Source of the DNA: Stratiolaelaps scimitus
Lineage: Eukaryota; Arthropoda; Arachnida; Mesostigmata; Laelapidae
Direction: 5' to 3'
DNA length: 64,000 bases
Assembly: GCA_019614645.1 (NCBI GenBank)
Contig: JABWDB010000005.1
Location: 13,815,001-13,879,000, forward strand
A program made the position numbers and the translations under genes. The stretch's first letter is position 1, and each line of letters starts with the position of its first letter. This document shows, in pieces, positions 27,201 to 51,000 of this stretch. A model generated the notes under the pieces. That model was given only the letters and a program-made list of their open reading frames with translations. It searched no databases and was not told the DNA's origin.

Positions 27201-30200
27201 TATAAACCCAGGTAGCTTCGTGTAAGCCAGGTTCGCTCTCCACGCCAAATAGGCAGTTTTAAATTAAATAGAAAAATAACAATCAATGTGTGCGCTTCCC
27301 ATGAATCGCCCAATCATTAATCATTTACTAATATCATTTGCATCGCCAACTTAAGTTCTACACTTGAGAGGGCACAGCTATCCTCTTCACAAATAAAATG
27401 ATAAGTACAACTGATCAGTCGCGTGCAGGTGGTATTTCGTCCCATTTCAACCATTTCAAGAGCTCTCCATCTAGATTCGACCTCCGTTCGCCGTGTCTGT
27501 GAACGTCTCTTCCTCTCCCTCTCATATCAATTGAGTTCATCAGCTTTTCTCTTCAGATACTAATCAAACTTCGAAGGTTCGACAAGCGGACGCCCAACCT
27601 GACGCTCGTCATAGGTGTCGCGTGCTCACACAGGCCAAGTAATATACAGACAGACCAACAGACACGGGCCAACATCAAATTGAACGCAACAGCATCTGGA
27701 AGCCACGTGTAAGGAAAACAGTAATCTGCTAGCTACATCTGCCACACACGATACAATGACGAAAAAGCGAATCGGAGCTCTCCGAGTCAGTCGGCGGATG
27801 CGTATAACAATAGTTTGAAGAAGCCGAAGTGTGTGGGACGAACCAAAGCAATGGACTTCTACGTCCCCCCTATATATATATATATATATATATACATATC
27901 CTAGTCATCCCGGCCTCTCAGCCCCAGGTTTACCGGTTTTCAACTCTGTTCCACGAAGCACGGAACGACCAGGGCAGAGCTTTCCAGGCTATGAGTTCGC
28001 AAGAGCTCGGAGTGTAGTTATAGAGGTTAACCGGAATCACCACCGTTGAGTCCTATGGCTCTGCATCGCCGGGAGAGGTGATAACTGCGGCGGCGCATCG
28101 GCGCTGACGCCACGAGGCAAGCGACTTGCCCCACATAACATGGAGAGTATAACGATATATATATGTATATATATATATATATATTATGCGCAAAACGGGA
28201 TCCAGCGCGCTTTCGGGAGTACTGGAAATACTCGTAGACCAGAGCTTATTTCATATTTACTTCAGGTACTGACTTTGGCTAACCCACACACAAATTTCCA
28301 ATTAGTCATTGGCCTCAATTTACCATCCCGCTAGAACAATATCCCAGCAATCGTACTCGCTTCCAAGTGCGACCCACTGTCGTTAACGCTTTTGCATAGC
28401 GTACCATTCAAGTTTCGCGGTAGACCATGTTCGAGTCTCGAAAGTCTCACGGCATGATCGATAGACAACAAACACACGAAACGAGTTTACTGAATCAAGG
28501 CATGTACTGATCACGTGTCACATAAAAGCGTCTTCGTACACAAAGACACACATTCACATCTATGGGCATTTATTCTGCCTATCTTGTGTATCGACGTCGA
28601 CCTTTGACTGCTTTGGATGACTGCTACGGCAGAGTGAAAGATTGAACACACAGAACAGCATATCCACAAAGCGTCAACATCACGTAAGTCCTCTCCCTCT
28701 CTCGGTGTGGAAGTAGTTTATCGCTACACTTTATCCATTTTCATCAGGTCGATCGTTATCGCCTCGTGTTGATACGGCCCGCCCGGCGGCTGGACCTGAC
28801 CGTATCAACAGCCGCGAAGTGGGTGTACCGTTAGACAACGCAGACGTTTGACGCGCTACCGGCAGCTCTGGCAGCCGCTGACGGAGTCCGCAGGTTGTCA
28901 CTACAGTGACGAGGCAAAAAATTCGCGCGAACGAACTTTTGCCCTAGCACCCACAGCAAGACCACGGCGAGGGAGCCACACAATGCCACGCTACGCGTGT
29001 ACTTTTCATAGAAACTCCATCGCCTGTATGTACAACACGCGTGCACCCTACGATATGTCTCCGGCACGGCACCCCCGCCGCTTTCCGTTCACGGTGTTTA
29101 GCGTATCTGAACGAGTTACCGACAAGCGGGACTATATCGCGCATTCGCGCACACGTAAACTATTCAATGGGAGAACCAACGCTTGTGTGAACATCGGGCC
29201 GTATGTTGATTTTTGAAGATTTTGCACCCACCTCGATGATTTTTATGAAATCTAACCTGACCTATTCACCCTATTTAACAGCATGTATAATACGTTATGG
29301 TAGAACTAGCATTTCGATTGGTTTCACATCGACTGTTGAACTATATGCAACAAATCTCAAAAGTCTATATCGCTTACGGTACATATCGCACCGAGGAGCC
29401 TTTTTCAATTTTGCCTTTTTCGACAGCCAGAGCTACCTAGCCGACCCCAAGCGCGAAGGCGCCAGTGTGATTCCCCCCCAGTTACCTGCTAGATATATTC
29501 ATTCTGTTACAATTTACGCAAATTATAAACAATTAGTAGCCACACCAAACGGATGTATAACAACGGTTGTGTTACCCTTCCAGCGATACACAACGTGTTC
29601 GAAAACGTGATACAAACCTATGCACCACCACTGAGAGTAGGAGCATTGTAACAGGGAGTGCGATAACTTTGCTGTCGTATCGCATACGGCTATGTAAATT
29701 TGTCAACAAGCTGTATGCTCAAATTTATGTGTATTCATTAAAAACAGAGCAAAGTCGACACAAGATAAACCATTGGCAGAACAGAACAGCGTCCTGTGTT
29801 TACAGGACGAAAGATTTCTACTTACGAGGTAAGACTCTCGACGCTTGGACTTCGGCGGGCAGCGTCCTCTGGTGAACGCGATCCGCTGGGCGGCGAAATG
29901 GATTCGATAATTCTCACGGAGTTATTGTTAAATTTGCCCATTCCGCTGAGACCTGGATAGAGATATTGATAAACAATCCAATGTACTATTATGTTAGAAT
30001 TTCACTGTAAGCTATTTGTTCATAGGACACAGATTTATAGACAGGTTTACAAGTTGTTTTTTTTTTGCGCAATCGCTACAGTATGCAATAACAGTATACC
30101 GCCTCGTGGAAGTCACTACAAGAGGTAAGTTGTCTATAATTCCTTTGGGGGTTGCCGCTAGATATCGAGTCGCGCCACGCTTGTAGCAGGTGCAATGATA

Positions 30201-33200
30201 ATCTTATTGATACAAGATTGCTATTGTTATCAACTAACGCTGATGGGTTAGCATATGACACGAATGGGGCTGGTATTCCCAAGTCCCGAATTAAGATCTG
30301 GGACATTTCTACTGAGAAATGTAGAGAAATCACCCGTTTGGCGGTACGTGTTAGCCCTACACACTGAATAAACTTAATGGAAATGTTTCATTATTAAATA
30401 TTATCATTCCAAAACGATTTCTGTATTTCAAGCTTTAGTGTTCGCGTTCTCCTTTTCTCTAAATCTTATCCTTACTCATTTAATTTCCACAAACTCCCTG
30501 GTGTCGAACAGGGAATCACAGAGCCCCCACTATTGGTGTCTGTGTCGTACACGACAAATATTAGCAGTGTGTTTGCGTACGAGCGTTACTAAACAAAGTT
30601 CAAGGTTTGTGCCCATCTGAGTTCACCACCGATTGATTTTCGTCGTTGTTAATAAATACATATTTTCAACAAATGTGTTAGATATTTGCTATCGACCCTC
30701 AAAAACGTATTCACTCCATTGTTCACACGTTACACAATGCGTCCAAGTCAACACGCTCGTGTTTCTCACAAACTCATCCATCAACCAACCAACCAACCAA
30801 CCATCCATCTAACTAGTTAATTTTCATCCGATAATGGCATTCTGTACTCAATGCCAGTCAGCGAATATCTGCGCTGTCATGTATGTCGCCAAGCAACGCG
30901 ATAAGTTGCATCATCATAATCATAATTATTATCTCTCCCCATCTCTACCCCCCGATGTGTCTCCCCACGGGCGACTCCCTGCGCGCGATCAGGTACGGTT
31001 CGACTGTAAACACGGATTCACTTGGTCCGCAGATCAAGAAAAGTGTAAATCTTTCGTAGTGCGGTGCCGCGAACGCCAACGTCCTTCAGCAGTGTCCTCG
31101 CCGGGGCCGTCGAACGCCGCCGTTAGCCCGGTCCCATCAGGCTGGCCGAGGCGGACGCACTGGTGGCAGCCCGCTATGTCTGCCATGGATGGACGCACGA
31201 TCAAGCTCAGACGGACGATCAATCAGGCACGCTCGCACGCGTGAACCAGCAATTTCTGCCGCAAACACTTCCACTACGGTGCTACTCTCCACGCTAGCAC
31301 TACGTTTACAATTACCACTACAGCTACTACTCACCGTGAAGTCGCTTGGAGATCACTCCACTTGGAACTTTCGACACTTTATACATCCCCTTGCGAGAGA
31401 GAGCGAATTCGGCGAGCAAACGCGCTCACTGAACATACACGCGCCCGACAGTCCTGTGGCTCTACAGCAGATACGCCAGTGCTGTATGATGAAGAACAAC
31501 GGTCGAGCAGCGAGTCGATAGCGGGTATATAGAGATATTGAAACTAGCCACTTGACCAGATATCCGCTAGTCTGCCGCCGAGCCACAGCACAATTCGCGC
31601 ACCACCGCCGAAGGCACACCGCGCAGACAACGGAAGCACAACACAGATAGACGACGGACGCATTCGCTACACGCACTTCAAAGTGGACCCAGTCGGGACT
31701 TGGACGAACTCACAGAGAACGAAGTCACTTGTGGTATATATATGATGGCAGTTCGACGGGGCAAGCAACCGGCAGAGGGGCAGGGTGTGGGGATGAGGGG
31801 ATGTTCGTGGTGGACGGATACACAGCACGGCTGCACAACAGACAACGCTCGCCGCTCAATCTGCCACAGGAGGCACTCGGTCAACGCGGCGTGCCCGGGT
31901 CAACGCTAGCAGGCGGCGGCGGCTGCTGCCGCAACAATTGCCGTCGGTGTGCCCTCGGCAGCCGCAACGACAACCGAGAACAACAACAACACAACGAGAC
32001 AGCGTGCAACGTCTAGGAAATGCAACCGGTGGTGGCCAACGAAGGCAGATGCGGCCCGGCAAAACGTTGGGTGTAAAAGCACACAGACGTCGCGATAGAA
32101 TAGCTGCTCGGCCTATCTCTCTCTCTCGCAACTCCGATGACCGGCGAGGCAGACAGGCAAGCAGGCGGCGGCCTTCTCCACGCGGCGCAGGGAACGAATG
32201 AGCCCGCAGCCAGCAGTCACCCACAAATGCATGCGTGCACCCACACACACAGAGCGACACGCTCTCTCGCTAACCTAACGTGTGCGCATAGAAGCGCCAG
32301 CCAGCCAGCCAACCAACCGCGCTGACTGCCTCAACAGCTCCCGTTCTCTCTCATGCGCGTCGAGAGTTGCCTAGAAGTTTCCTCGCTTACAGCGATGAAT
32401 GCATTCTCGGGTGCGAGGCGCTTATTTTTGGACGTTTCGCGCGGGCTACCTACGGCCACGTGGAGAGAGGAGGGGAAGCGTCACAAAGGAAATTAAATGC
32501 CAACTGAGTTAAGGCGACATCTTACGAGGTGGCACATATAGCGGCGAAGGGGGCGGGACAGGATTATGAGGCTAGGATTTGGACACGACGACTTGTCAAT
32601 GTTCTGTAAGAAAGGTATGCTGGACGAAAGCTTGAGGCTTCAAATAGCTGCTAAGTGGGGACGGAATATGAGGTTGCAGGCGGTCAGCCGGGCAGGGCAG
32701 GTGTACGGGTTCGATCCCCACCGTTGCACATTTGCATTTCAAGGGGGTCCGTCTTACGAAGCAATGCTAAAAGCAGTTGTACCGTGGACGTCAAATGTTG
32801 GCTGAGAGTCAGCCTGAAAAACTTAGGCGGTCAGCAAGGCCGGTTGACGCTATCAGAATTTGCGCCTCAACGTTATAGCGCGTTTATAAAGATTGACTCG
32901 TAATTTCACCTGAATTTCCTGCCAGTGAGGTTGTAAGAAGGCCAGTAACACACAAACACCAGATCAGACTAACACTTAGCGATCTGCCTTTGCAAAAAGC
33001 GACACAATTTTCGTTGCAAGGGCGCTCATTTTAGAATAAGGTAAAGTTCAAAACTTTAATTAGCTGTTGCGTTCATAATAACAGTCCGAAGCATTTCGAA
33101 AAAAAACTGTTCACGTTTTACACAGTGCTTTCAATGTCTGTAGATCACAAAGCTCATTGCAAAAACAAGGCTTGTGCATGTAGCTATATACGTTCATCCT

Positions 33201-34305
33201 TTGAGCACTGTGTTTTTTGGATATCAGTTGTATCCACGATTAGATTTTTATTGTTCTACAGTTGTTGTTTGATTTTGCAATGTCGCTAGATCATTATATG
33301 ATAGCGAAAGTCTACCAGGAGTTTCCCATGACGAATTCCTCTAATGCAAGAGCCTTTGCTTTTACACCCGCACCTGGTCGAGTATCGCATTGCAGCCGGC
33401 GATCGTTGTTACAAGCAAACTCGGTGGGTATTGTACGCAAAAGTTTGCATACATATTGCTATCGCTTCTGGTAAGTAAGCATGAATGCATGCGGTATGTC
33501 AGCCTTCGCGTGTATGTACCATATTCTCTAACTTCTCCGACGACGTAGAAACTTCAAACTGGCGTAGCACCCGCATAATCCCAGCACAGGGATCACCGGA
33601 CATTCAAAGACGAAGCTAACGAAAAAAAGGATGTTGTTAAGATAAACGGTGTTGTATCTTCTCACAGTGTGTGTGTGTGCATATATATATATATGTATAT
33701 ATATATCTAGAGGTTCACAATATACACACTATCTCTGAGGAGAAAATTAATGAAGGGGAAATATATACGTCCCATGCCGAGACGTATACACCAGCAGGCC
33801 TCAACTGTCGTCCTTAGCAGAGGCTGCTTTGTTTCAGCGACACACCGACTGACTGATACACGAATTCAGTAAGCGTCCATGAAACTAGGCGCAAAATCAA
33901 GTCATCCTTTCATTAGACGAAACACCTCTTTCCCACGTTTTCTGGATACGATGCGCGCATCTTCCTCATCTTTCTCGTCTGCCTACGCCATCATCAATCA
34001 TGTTATTCACGTATAGTATTAAGCTTATTAAGTTTATTTCGTTACAAAAATCTATAGTTGTATAAAAACGACATGATAGCACTGCATAATAGACAACTCG
34101 TCTAGAGAATTTGAATTCGCGCGCGTTTGTTATCTCTTTCTGTCGCTGTGTCCGTCCGTATCCTTGGGTTCTCTTTCTCTATATATATTCGTCTGTCGGT
34201 CGAAACAGCTGTTTCGGGTATTATTTTGATCATCGTCCATGGTAGGAGATGTATTAAACGGAGAGGCTTCTATCGACCCGTTGCTGGCGCTCTCTTACCG
34301 TGCAT
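23400..34305 (-). CDS. MCRIP/FAM195-like small protein, five-exon gene
   Basis: Gene model built from splice sites and phase: exons 34299-34305, 29826-29952, 24736-24859, 23998-24181 and 23400-23521, stop TAA at 23400-23402, about 187 residues. The four downstream exons fit without a phase error. Motifs in order: ISPPSGSRSPEDAARRSPS (Ser/Pro-rich, about residues 21-38), GPRPVF (47-52), FRPDEDVVSFFERSW (94-108) and FVPCNYERVWA (149-159). MCRIP2 (FAM195A) shows GPRLVF, then an acidic EENVRF...EAW segment, then FVPIDLDEWWA, in that order. That family binds CtBP and DDX6 in nucleus and cytoplasm. Similarity is weak per residue, so function is inferred. The first exon (ATG CAC G) is the least certain part. 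Head-to-head with IRE1. Confidence 0.5.
23569..23605. repeat. (AAT)n microsatellite
   Basis: About 12 AAT units, located about 50 nt upstream (in the - strand sense) of the last exon of the MCRIP-like gene, within its last intron. Confidence 0.95.
23998..24181 (-). CDS. MCRIP-like gene, exon 4
   Basis: Acceptor TTGCAATCGGCAG and donor CCAG|GTATGA on the - strand. It encodes FGTFRPDEDVVSFFERSW, an acidic middle part, and RRSVVRFKPVSPSMP. The helix-like DEDVVSFFERSW aligns with the conserved EENVRF...EAW core of MCRIP proteins. This is the most protein-like - strand frame in the region. Confidence 0.65.
24736..24859 (-). CDS. MCRIP-like gene, exon 3
   Basis: Acceptor ATCGCTTCAG and donor CAGCAGCAG|GTTAGA on the - strand. 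It encodes TGPRPVFLGPAKKNN, then a basic Asn/Arg-rich stretch and a short Gln run. The GPRPVF motif corresponds to GPRLVF in MCRIP2. Confidence 0.6.
25277..25331. repeat. (CT)n(TA)n microsatellite
   Basis: About 29 nt of CT repeats pass directly into about 26 nt of TA repeats, located shortly downstream of a tRNA-like segment. It may be the tail of a short interspersed element. Confidence 0.9.
28767..28810. repeat. Inverted repeat, 11-bp arms
   Basis: TGTTGATACGG at 28767-28777 and its exact reverse complement CCGTATCAACA at 28800-28810 enclose a 22-nt GC-rich loop. It lies in an intron of the MCRIP-like gene and no function is evident. Confidence 0.85.
29826..29952 (-). CDS. MCRIP-like gene, exon 2
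   Basis: On the - strand the acceptor is CTCTATCCAG and the donor is ACCTC|GTAAGT. The exon encodes GMGKFNNNSVRIIESISP and a Ser/Pro/Arg stretch ending SPSVESLTS. Outgoing phase 2 matches exon 3. An internal ATG (GGAATGGGC) is an alternative translation start if the upstream exon is wrong. Confidence 0.55.
29953..34298 (-). other. Intron 1 of the MCRIP-like gene, with GC-rich block
   Basis: Largely without recognisable coding sequence. From about 30.83 to 32.35 kb it is GC-rich with CAG/CAA runs and long but low-complexity frames on both strands. This could hold an alternative first exon or a CpG-rich promoter. A SINE copy lies at 32680-32820 and (TA)n at 33678-33706. The rest, 32.9-34.1 kb, is AT-rich with nothing recognisable. 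Confidence 0.4.
32680..32820 (+). repeat. tRNA-derived SINE family A, copy 2
   Basis: Carries GGTCAGCCGGGCAGGGC, possibly A-box-like, then GGGTTCGATCCCCACCGT (B-box-like). The family body follows (CATTTGCATTTCAAG, AAGCAATGC, GTGGACGTCAAATG, GAGTCAGC). It is in the opposite orientation to copies 1 and 3 and is the most complete of the three at the tRNA-like end. Confidence 0.6.
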
Positions 34306-35886
34306 TGTGTTTGCCGGGCGCCGCCGTCTGGTGGTATACAAGTGCATTCGTTGCGACGGCGGTGTGAAGCAGTGTCGCGCCTTTTGCTGATCCGGTAGCT
34401 GCTGCTGCTGCCGTTCGAGCTGGAAAAACCAGCGATCGCACCAGCAGCGCTAACAGTATCAGGACAAGCTTGTTGATTAGCAGAAGGGCGAGTGCTCTGA
34501 TGATTTTTTTGCCCCATACTGCCACTACGGCTGCTGCTGCTGCTGCTACTGCAATCAACTGCCGCAGCAGTAACAGCAGTAGCTGGACTGCAATAGTCCA
34601 GCTACTGACGACAGACGGTGTGCAGTCCTGCCCCAGCATCAGCAGCACTGGATGCGGCGGTAGTGGTGATTTTTCGGCTATTCAACACAAAATTCAAGCA
34701 GCGATCTGCAACGCGACGTGAACGGTCGCCTGTCACAACAACTCGACGAAACGAAGATGCAGTAAGCAGCTGAGACGGAGGCCGCCGGGGTTTCGTCAGA
34801 TGTGCAGCACACTGCGATCGGTAAACATCGCGCTTACTGGTGCGCTATTGACTGGCGGCTGTCGCCTTGGAAATGTTGTGGACGGGAAAACTTTTTAAAA
34901 AATGAGTTGAAAAGAGCCACCGAACGAATGTATTAGAATCGCTCGACGAAGGGCAGGAGATTGGTGATAATGCGGTAGCTCGCTTCGTTTGTGCCGTCCG
35001 AACGCACCATGTGTGTGTGTGTGTGTGATGTGACAATCTCTCCTCGGGGAAATCTGCCGCAACAACAACGAGAGAGGACCAGCAATAACAATATCAATAA
35101 CAACAAGTAAACACAATGCTGTTCGAGTATGTTTTATAGTGTGCTCCGTAACAGTAGTAATTCAAAGCGTTGTATCAGCCGTTACTATTACTACTACAAC
35201 TACTGCTGCTAAATAACAGCTCAGCTGAGTCGTCCATTGCGTCGAATGGAGCAATTTCAATTTCGATTGGAAACAACAACAACAACACAAGAATATTGGT
35301 CGGAGCACGAAACACATTATCCTCATCATCATTCGCCATGGTTGTTGTGGCCAATGGATGTCTTGACTCGTGCCTAGTTGCTTCGTATTATTATTGTGTC
35401 AGTTGCGAACAGCGAGATCAGGCTGCGACGAGGACTTCGAGGCGAGCGTAGTTTGGCGGAGAAGACGGTGAGAGCTGTTTGCTGGTTTGGGCGCTGCGTG
35501 TGTATGCGTGAATTCGTATTGTGAATGGTGGTGGCCCGCTTGTTTCCGAGTGGTTTGTGACACCGGAACGTCCTGGAGTACCGAACCGCGAGCGCGGGAC
35601 GGGGTTCCGTCGTTGAGGCAGGACTGCGTCCGTTGTGAACAAGGCCGACACAACTTGTTGTCAGAGTTGTGGATTTGCTGCACGGTTATCGAACTGCTGG
35701 CTGGTCGCATCAAGATCCGGCGACAGTGCGGACCCGAGTGTACGAAAAGGCAAAGGAAATATGGGTCTCGACTCGTGTGTAGCAACAATACGACCGACTG
35801 GCCGGCGCCAGCGGGGTCGTGTTCGAGGGGCAGGTTGTTGGCTGAGTGACGATGTGACGTTGTTTAGTAGAATTGGAGGATCGGTG
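34306..35886. promoter_or_regulatory. Divergent promoter and leader region of IRE1 and the MCRIP-like gene
   Basis: About 1.6 kb between the two proposed start codons, which point away from each other. It has CAG/CTG clusters at 34395-34700, a hairpin at 34577-34607, (CAACAA)n near 35275-35290, and a GC-rich 35.4-35.9 kb that probably includes the IRE1 5' UTR. No clear TATA box or initiator was identified, and transcription starts are unknown. Confidence 0.45.
34577..34607. repeat. 13-bp hairpin with 5-nt loop
   Basis: CAGTAGCTGGACT at 34577-34589 pairs perfectly with AGTCCAGCTACTG at 34595-34607 around a GCAAT loop. If the - strand transcript starts upstream of it, the hairpin sits in that mRNA leader about 270 nt before the proposed ATG. 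Confidence 0.9.
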
Positions 35887-48014
<12,128 letters not shown>

Positions 48015-51000
48015 ATGCACAGAGTTGCGAAGAGTATTTCCCCTGCAGAGAAACAGACGATTACAAGGGCTTCTGGCTACAAACGACATAAGTGCAATGT
48101 ATAATTATTGTGTAATTAGTAATGTAAGCGTACAAGCAGCAGGTCCAGTCCAGGGTCAACGGGATGATGGAACTCGCCATTGTTCCTATGTTCTTTACTA
48201 CTACTACTAGCGCGGTTACTGCTGCTGTGACTAGGTGCTGTATCATTCATGAGGGCGGTGATAGCTTACACCTGTACGAGGAAAGCCGTTGATATCATGT
48301 CGTTGACTTTTTGATGACGATGAAGCGATTGCACGTATGCAGCCCTGAATTACAACCTCGAATCTCTAGCTACCGCCACGCGTCACCCATGGCGGCCGCC
48401 TTGTGATGTGTCAAAAGCGCGAGCCTGGCCGTCGCAACCATTGTTGACGACGGCGAAGTATGTTACTCAAAGTACTTGGGAGAACTACATATATAGTGGG
48501 CAGAAGTAATGTAGAGATAACCTGTAAAAAAGTACAGCAAACAGAACGACGACGCTAGTAACAGCGTTCGGATTGTATACCTGCCTGCACACATGCCTGG
48601 TGTATCTGCCTCGTCTGTCAAGCAGATTCGAAAGCATGCCCAAACTGTTTGAGCTTCTGAGATGCGTCAAGTCCGGGATCATTGGCCTAAGTTGCTCGAA
48701 TGCTACCTTACGCCATTTAACATGACATACATGTGGTAGTCAGTAGACCGTGTTTACAGCTGTGGGAGAGTGGACGAATTCATTTTTCGCCTTGTATCGA
48801 ATCGACACAAGTGTGAACGACCTTGTATTACAGTGAAAAGGACCAACCAGCAGCGAACGGTGTACATCGTGTACCGTAGGCGAAGCCGAGCGGACGCGAT
48901 GATATCAATAGAATAATATGGGAAGACAACAGTTGCGCCTCGCATTCTCAATGCAAGTACATCGTTGTCGAATGGAACATCTTAAGTGCCTCCTTCTAGC
49001 AGCGCGATTCCACCCTCGGGCAGCATCCTGTAAGCGTCAGTGTGCCACTCAAACGGTGATTGTTACCTCGTTCCAATCCTTTTGCACTAGCGCACAGATC
49101 CTCCCTATCTGTGAAGGGTGAGGGCCACGGGGTGCGCGTGTGTCCCTCAAATGACATCAGCCATTGGTTTCTGCCTCACCGGCAAATCCTGCCGATACGG
49201 TAGCCTGCTTACAATGTGCTGGCAGCACCTGCACATGGTGTGTTTTTGAGCCTGGACATATATATATATATGTTGAAAAGAGAAAAATCGGTGGAACACG
49301 AAAAATATAGTTAATGACAGAGAGAGAGAGAGAGTGTTTATGCGTCTGTGAGGTGATCAGATCAAATATCTGTGAGTGAATGCGAGTGAGTGAATTCATG
49401 TGTGGTGTCTATCATGTGGACGTTGGGTGCGAGACGATGGAGCTGGAGCCGACGCGACGCTCGCTTAGAGTCGACAAAGGATTACTAGTTCGTCAGACGA
49501 TGATCATCTTAGTCAGTCAAGGGTTTACTTTTTGCTTTACGCCCTTGTTTATGAGAAACGAACTAGACCACGACAATTTATTCCGTCAATATTTTTCGAG
49601 GTATTTTTTGTGTCTATGGTTTTTCATTTCGTAGCAGTGCGGATAGAATATTACTATAGTAAAATTGAGAGCATAACTAGTGCGGCTGCTGCTCGCAGCG
49701 AAATGCCAAAGGCGGAGATGGGGTACTTTAGAGATTTCCGTTTGCGAAATACTTGATGCTGTTCTTCGTGTTATTGAATTGCAAGTATTCGACTATATTT
49801 CGTAAGCAGCTTTGGCTGTCATCTATTGAGTAGTGTACTTGTTTCGAAATTTGTTGATTCTTCAGCGTGGACACAGCCTTGTGCGTGGCGCTAGTCGATC
49901 TGGTCGATTCTACATAGCATTTCGTGTTGACGTCAACTCGGAAGGCAAAAAGTTCTTAAATTTGTCTTGGCATTTTCTCTATCATACGAATCGAATACTG
50001 TCTAGTTAGTTGCCATTAGAAGTCAGTTCGTAACGTTTACGTCGATTTTCAGGAGTTGGCAGTCATTTCGGCTCGAACTAACGAGAATCCAGTTTGGTAA
50101 TGAACGACAGTCAATCTCTTGAAATGCTAACTATTAGTTGTCCGCAACACATTATTCCTGGAGAGTTTTGGCAAAAATCCTTTGGTCGACGAATGTATCT
50201 GTGGCTAATATACGTCTTGATCAATTTCGAAACCCTAAATATCATCTCGTCAATACGTTAACGGGGGCTATTTAGCCATGACGGCTATGGGTCTCATCTC
50301 CATATAGTAAAATCACAACATTTACGCTTTGGCTGTATATTTGAGAAAATTTAAAATTAAAATTTTAAATTCTTTGTTCGTCGTACTTAATCATCTACTG
50401 GAGTTAACCGAGTTAGCACTGAGTCGATTTTTTTCAAACGGCTTGATCTACCTTCGTATATATATATATATTTTTTTTTTATATTTTTACCACAACGCAG
50501 TTGAATTTAATATATTCAGTTCACTGTGCCATGACATAGATGACGTTGAATAATTCATCCATCATGTTGTATTTATTGTCATTAATATTGCTAATATTTC
50601 AATGTAATATTACCATAACGGGGCTGTTCAAATGGGAATCTGTAAAAATGGCATTCATAAATTATGCTACCTAACGGTTGGCGTAACAAACCTTGTCCAA
50701 GCCTGACAAACCTTGCCCATGAACTGAAAACCCTCCCGGACCGTAGATCCTCACAGTCGCGGCTAATTGACGGCGGCGAAATTTTCAGTTGGCATTTACA
50801 ACTTCGCTACTTCGATAACAGTCGGATACGAAAAGTCGATTAACTTGGGTATGATCCTCGTGCTGACTCGGCTCTTGCACACATGTGACATTACTGAAAG
50901 ATTATAATCATGGTGGTGAACATCAGGGCGATGAAGCATATAGAACAGTGCATATAAATACGAAACAGCTATATATATATAGTAAATAGCGATTGGGCTT

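Larger units (their letters stand above)
24860..29825 (-). other. Intron 2 of the MCRIP-like gene
   Basis: About 5 kb without a supported exon on either strand. It contains a tRNA-like segment near 25185-25225 (GGTTCGGGTCCC), a (CT)n-(TA)n tract at 25277-25331, (TA)n at 27163-27195, 27868-27893 and 28157-28184, and an inverted repeat at 28767-28810. Confidence 0.45.
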
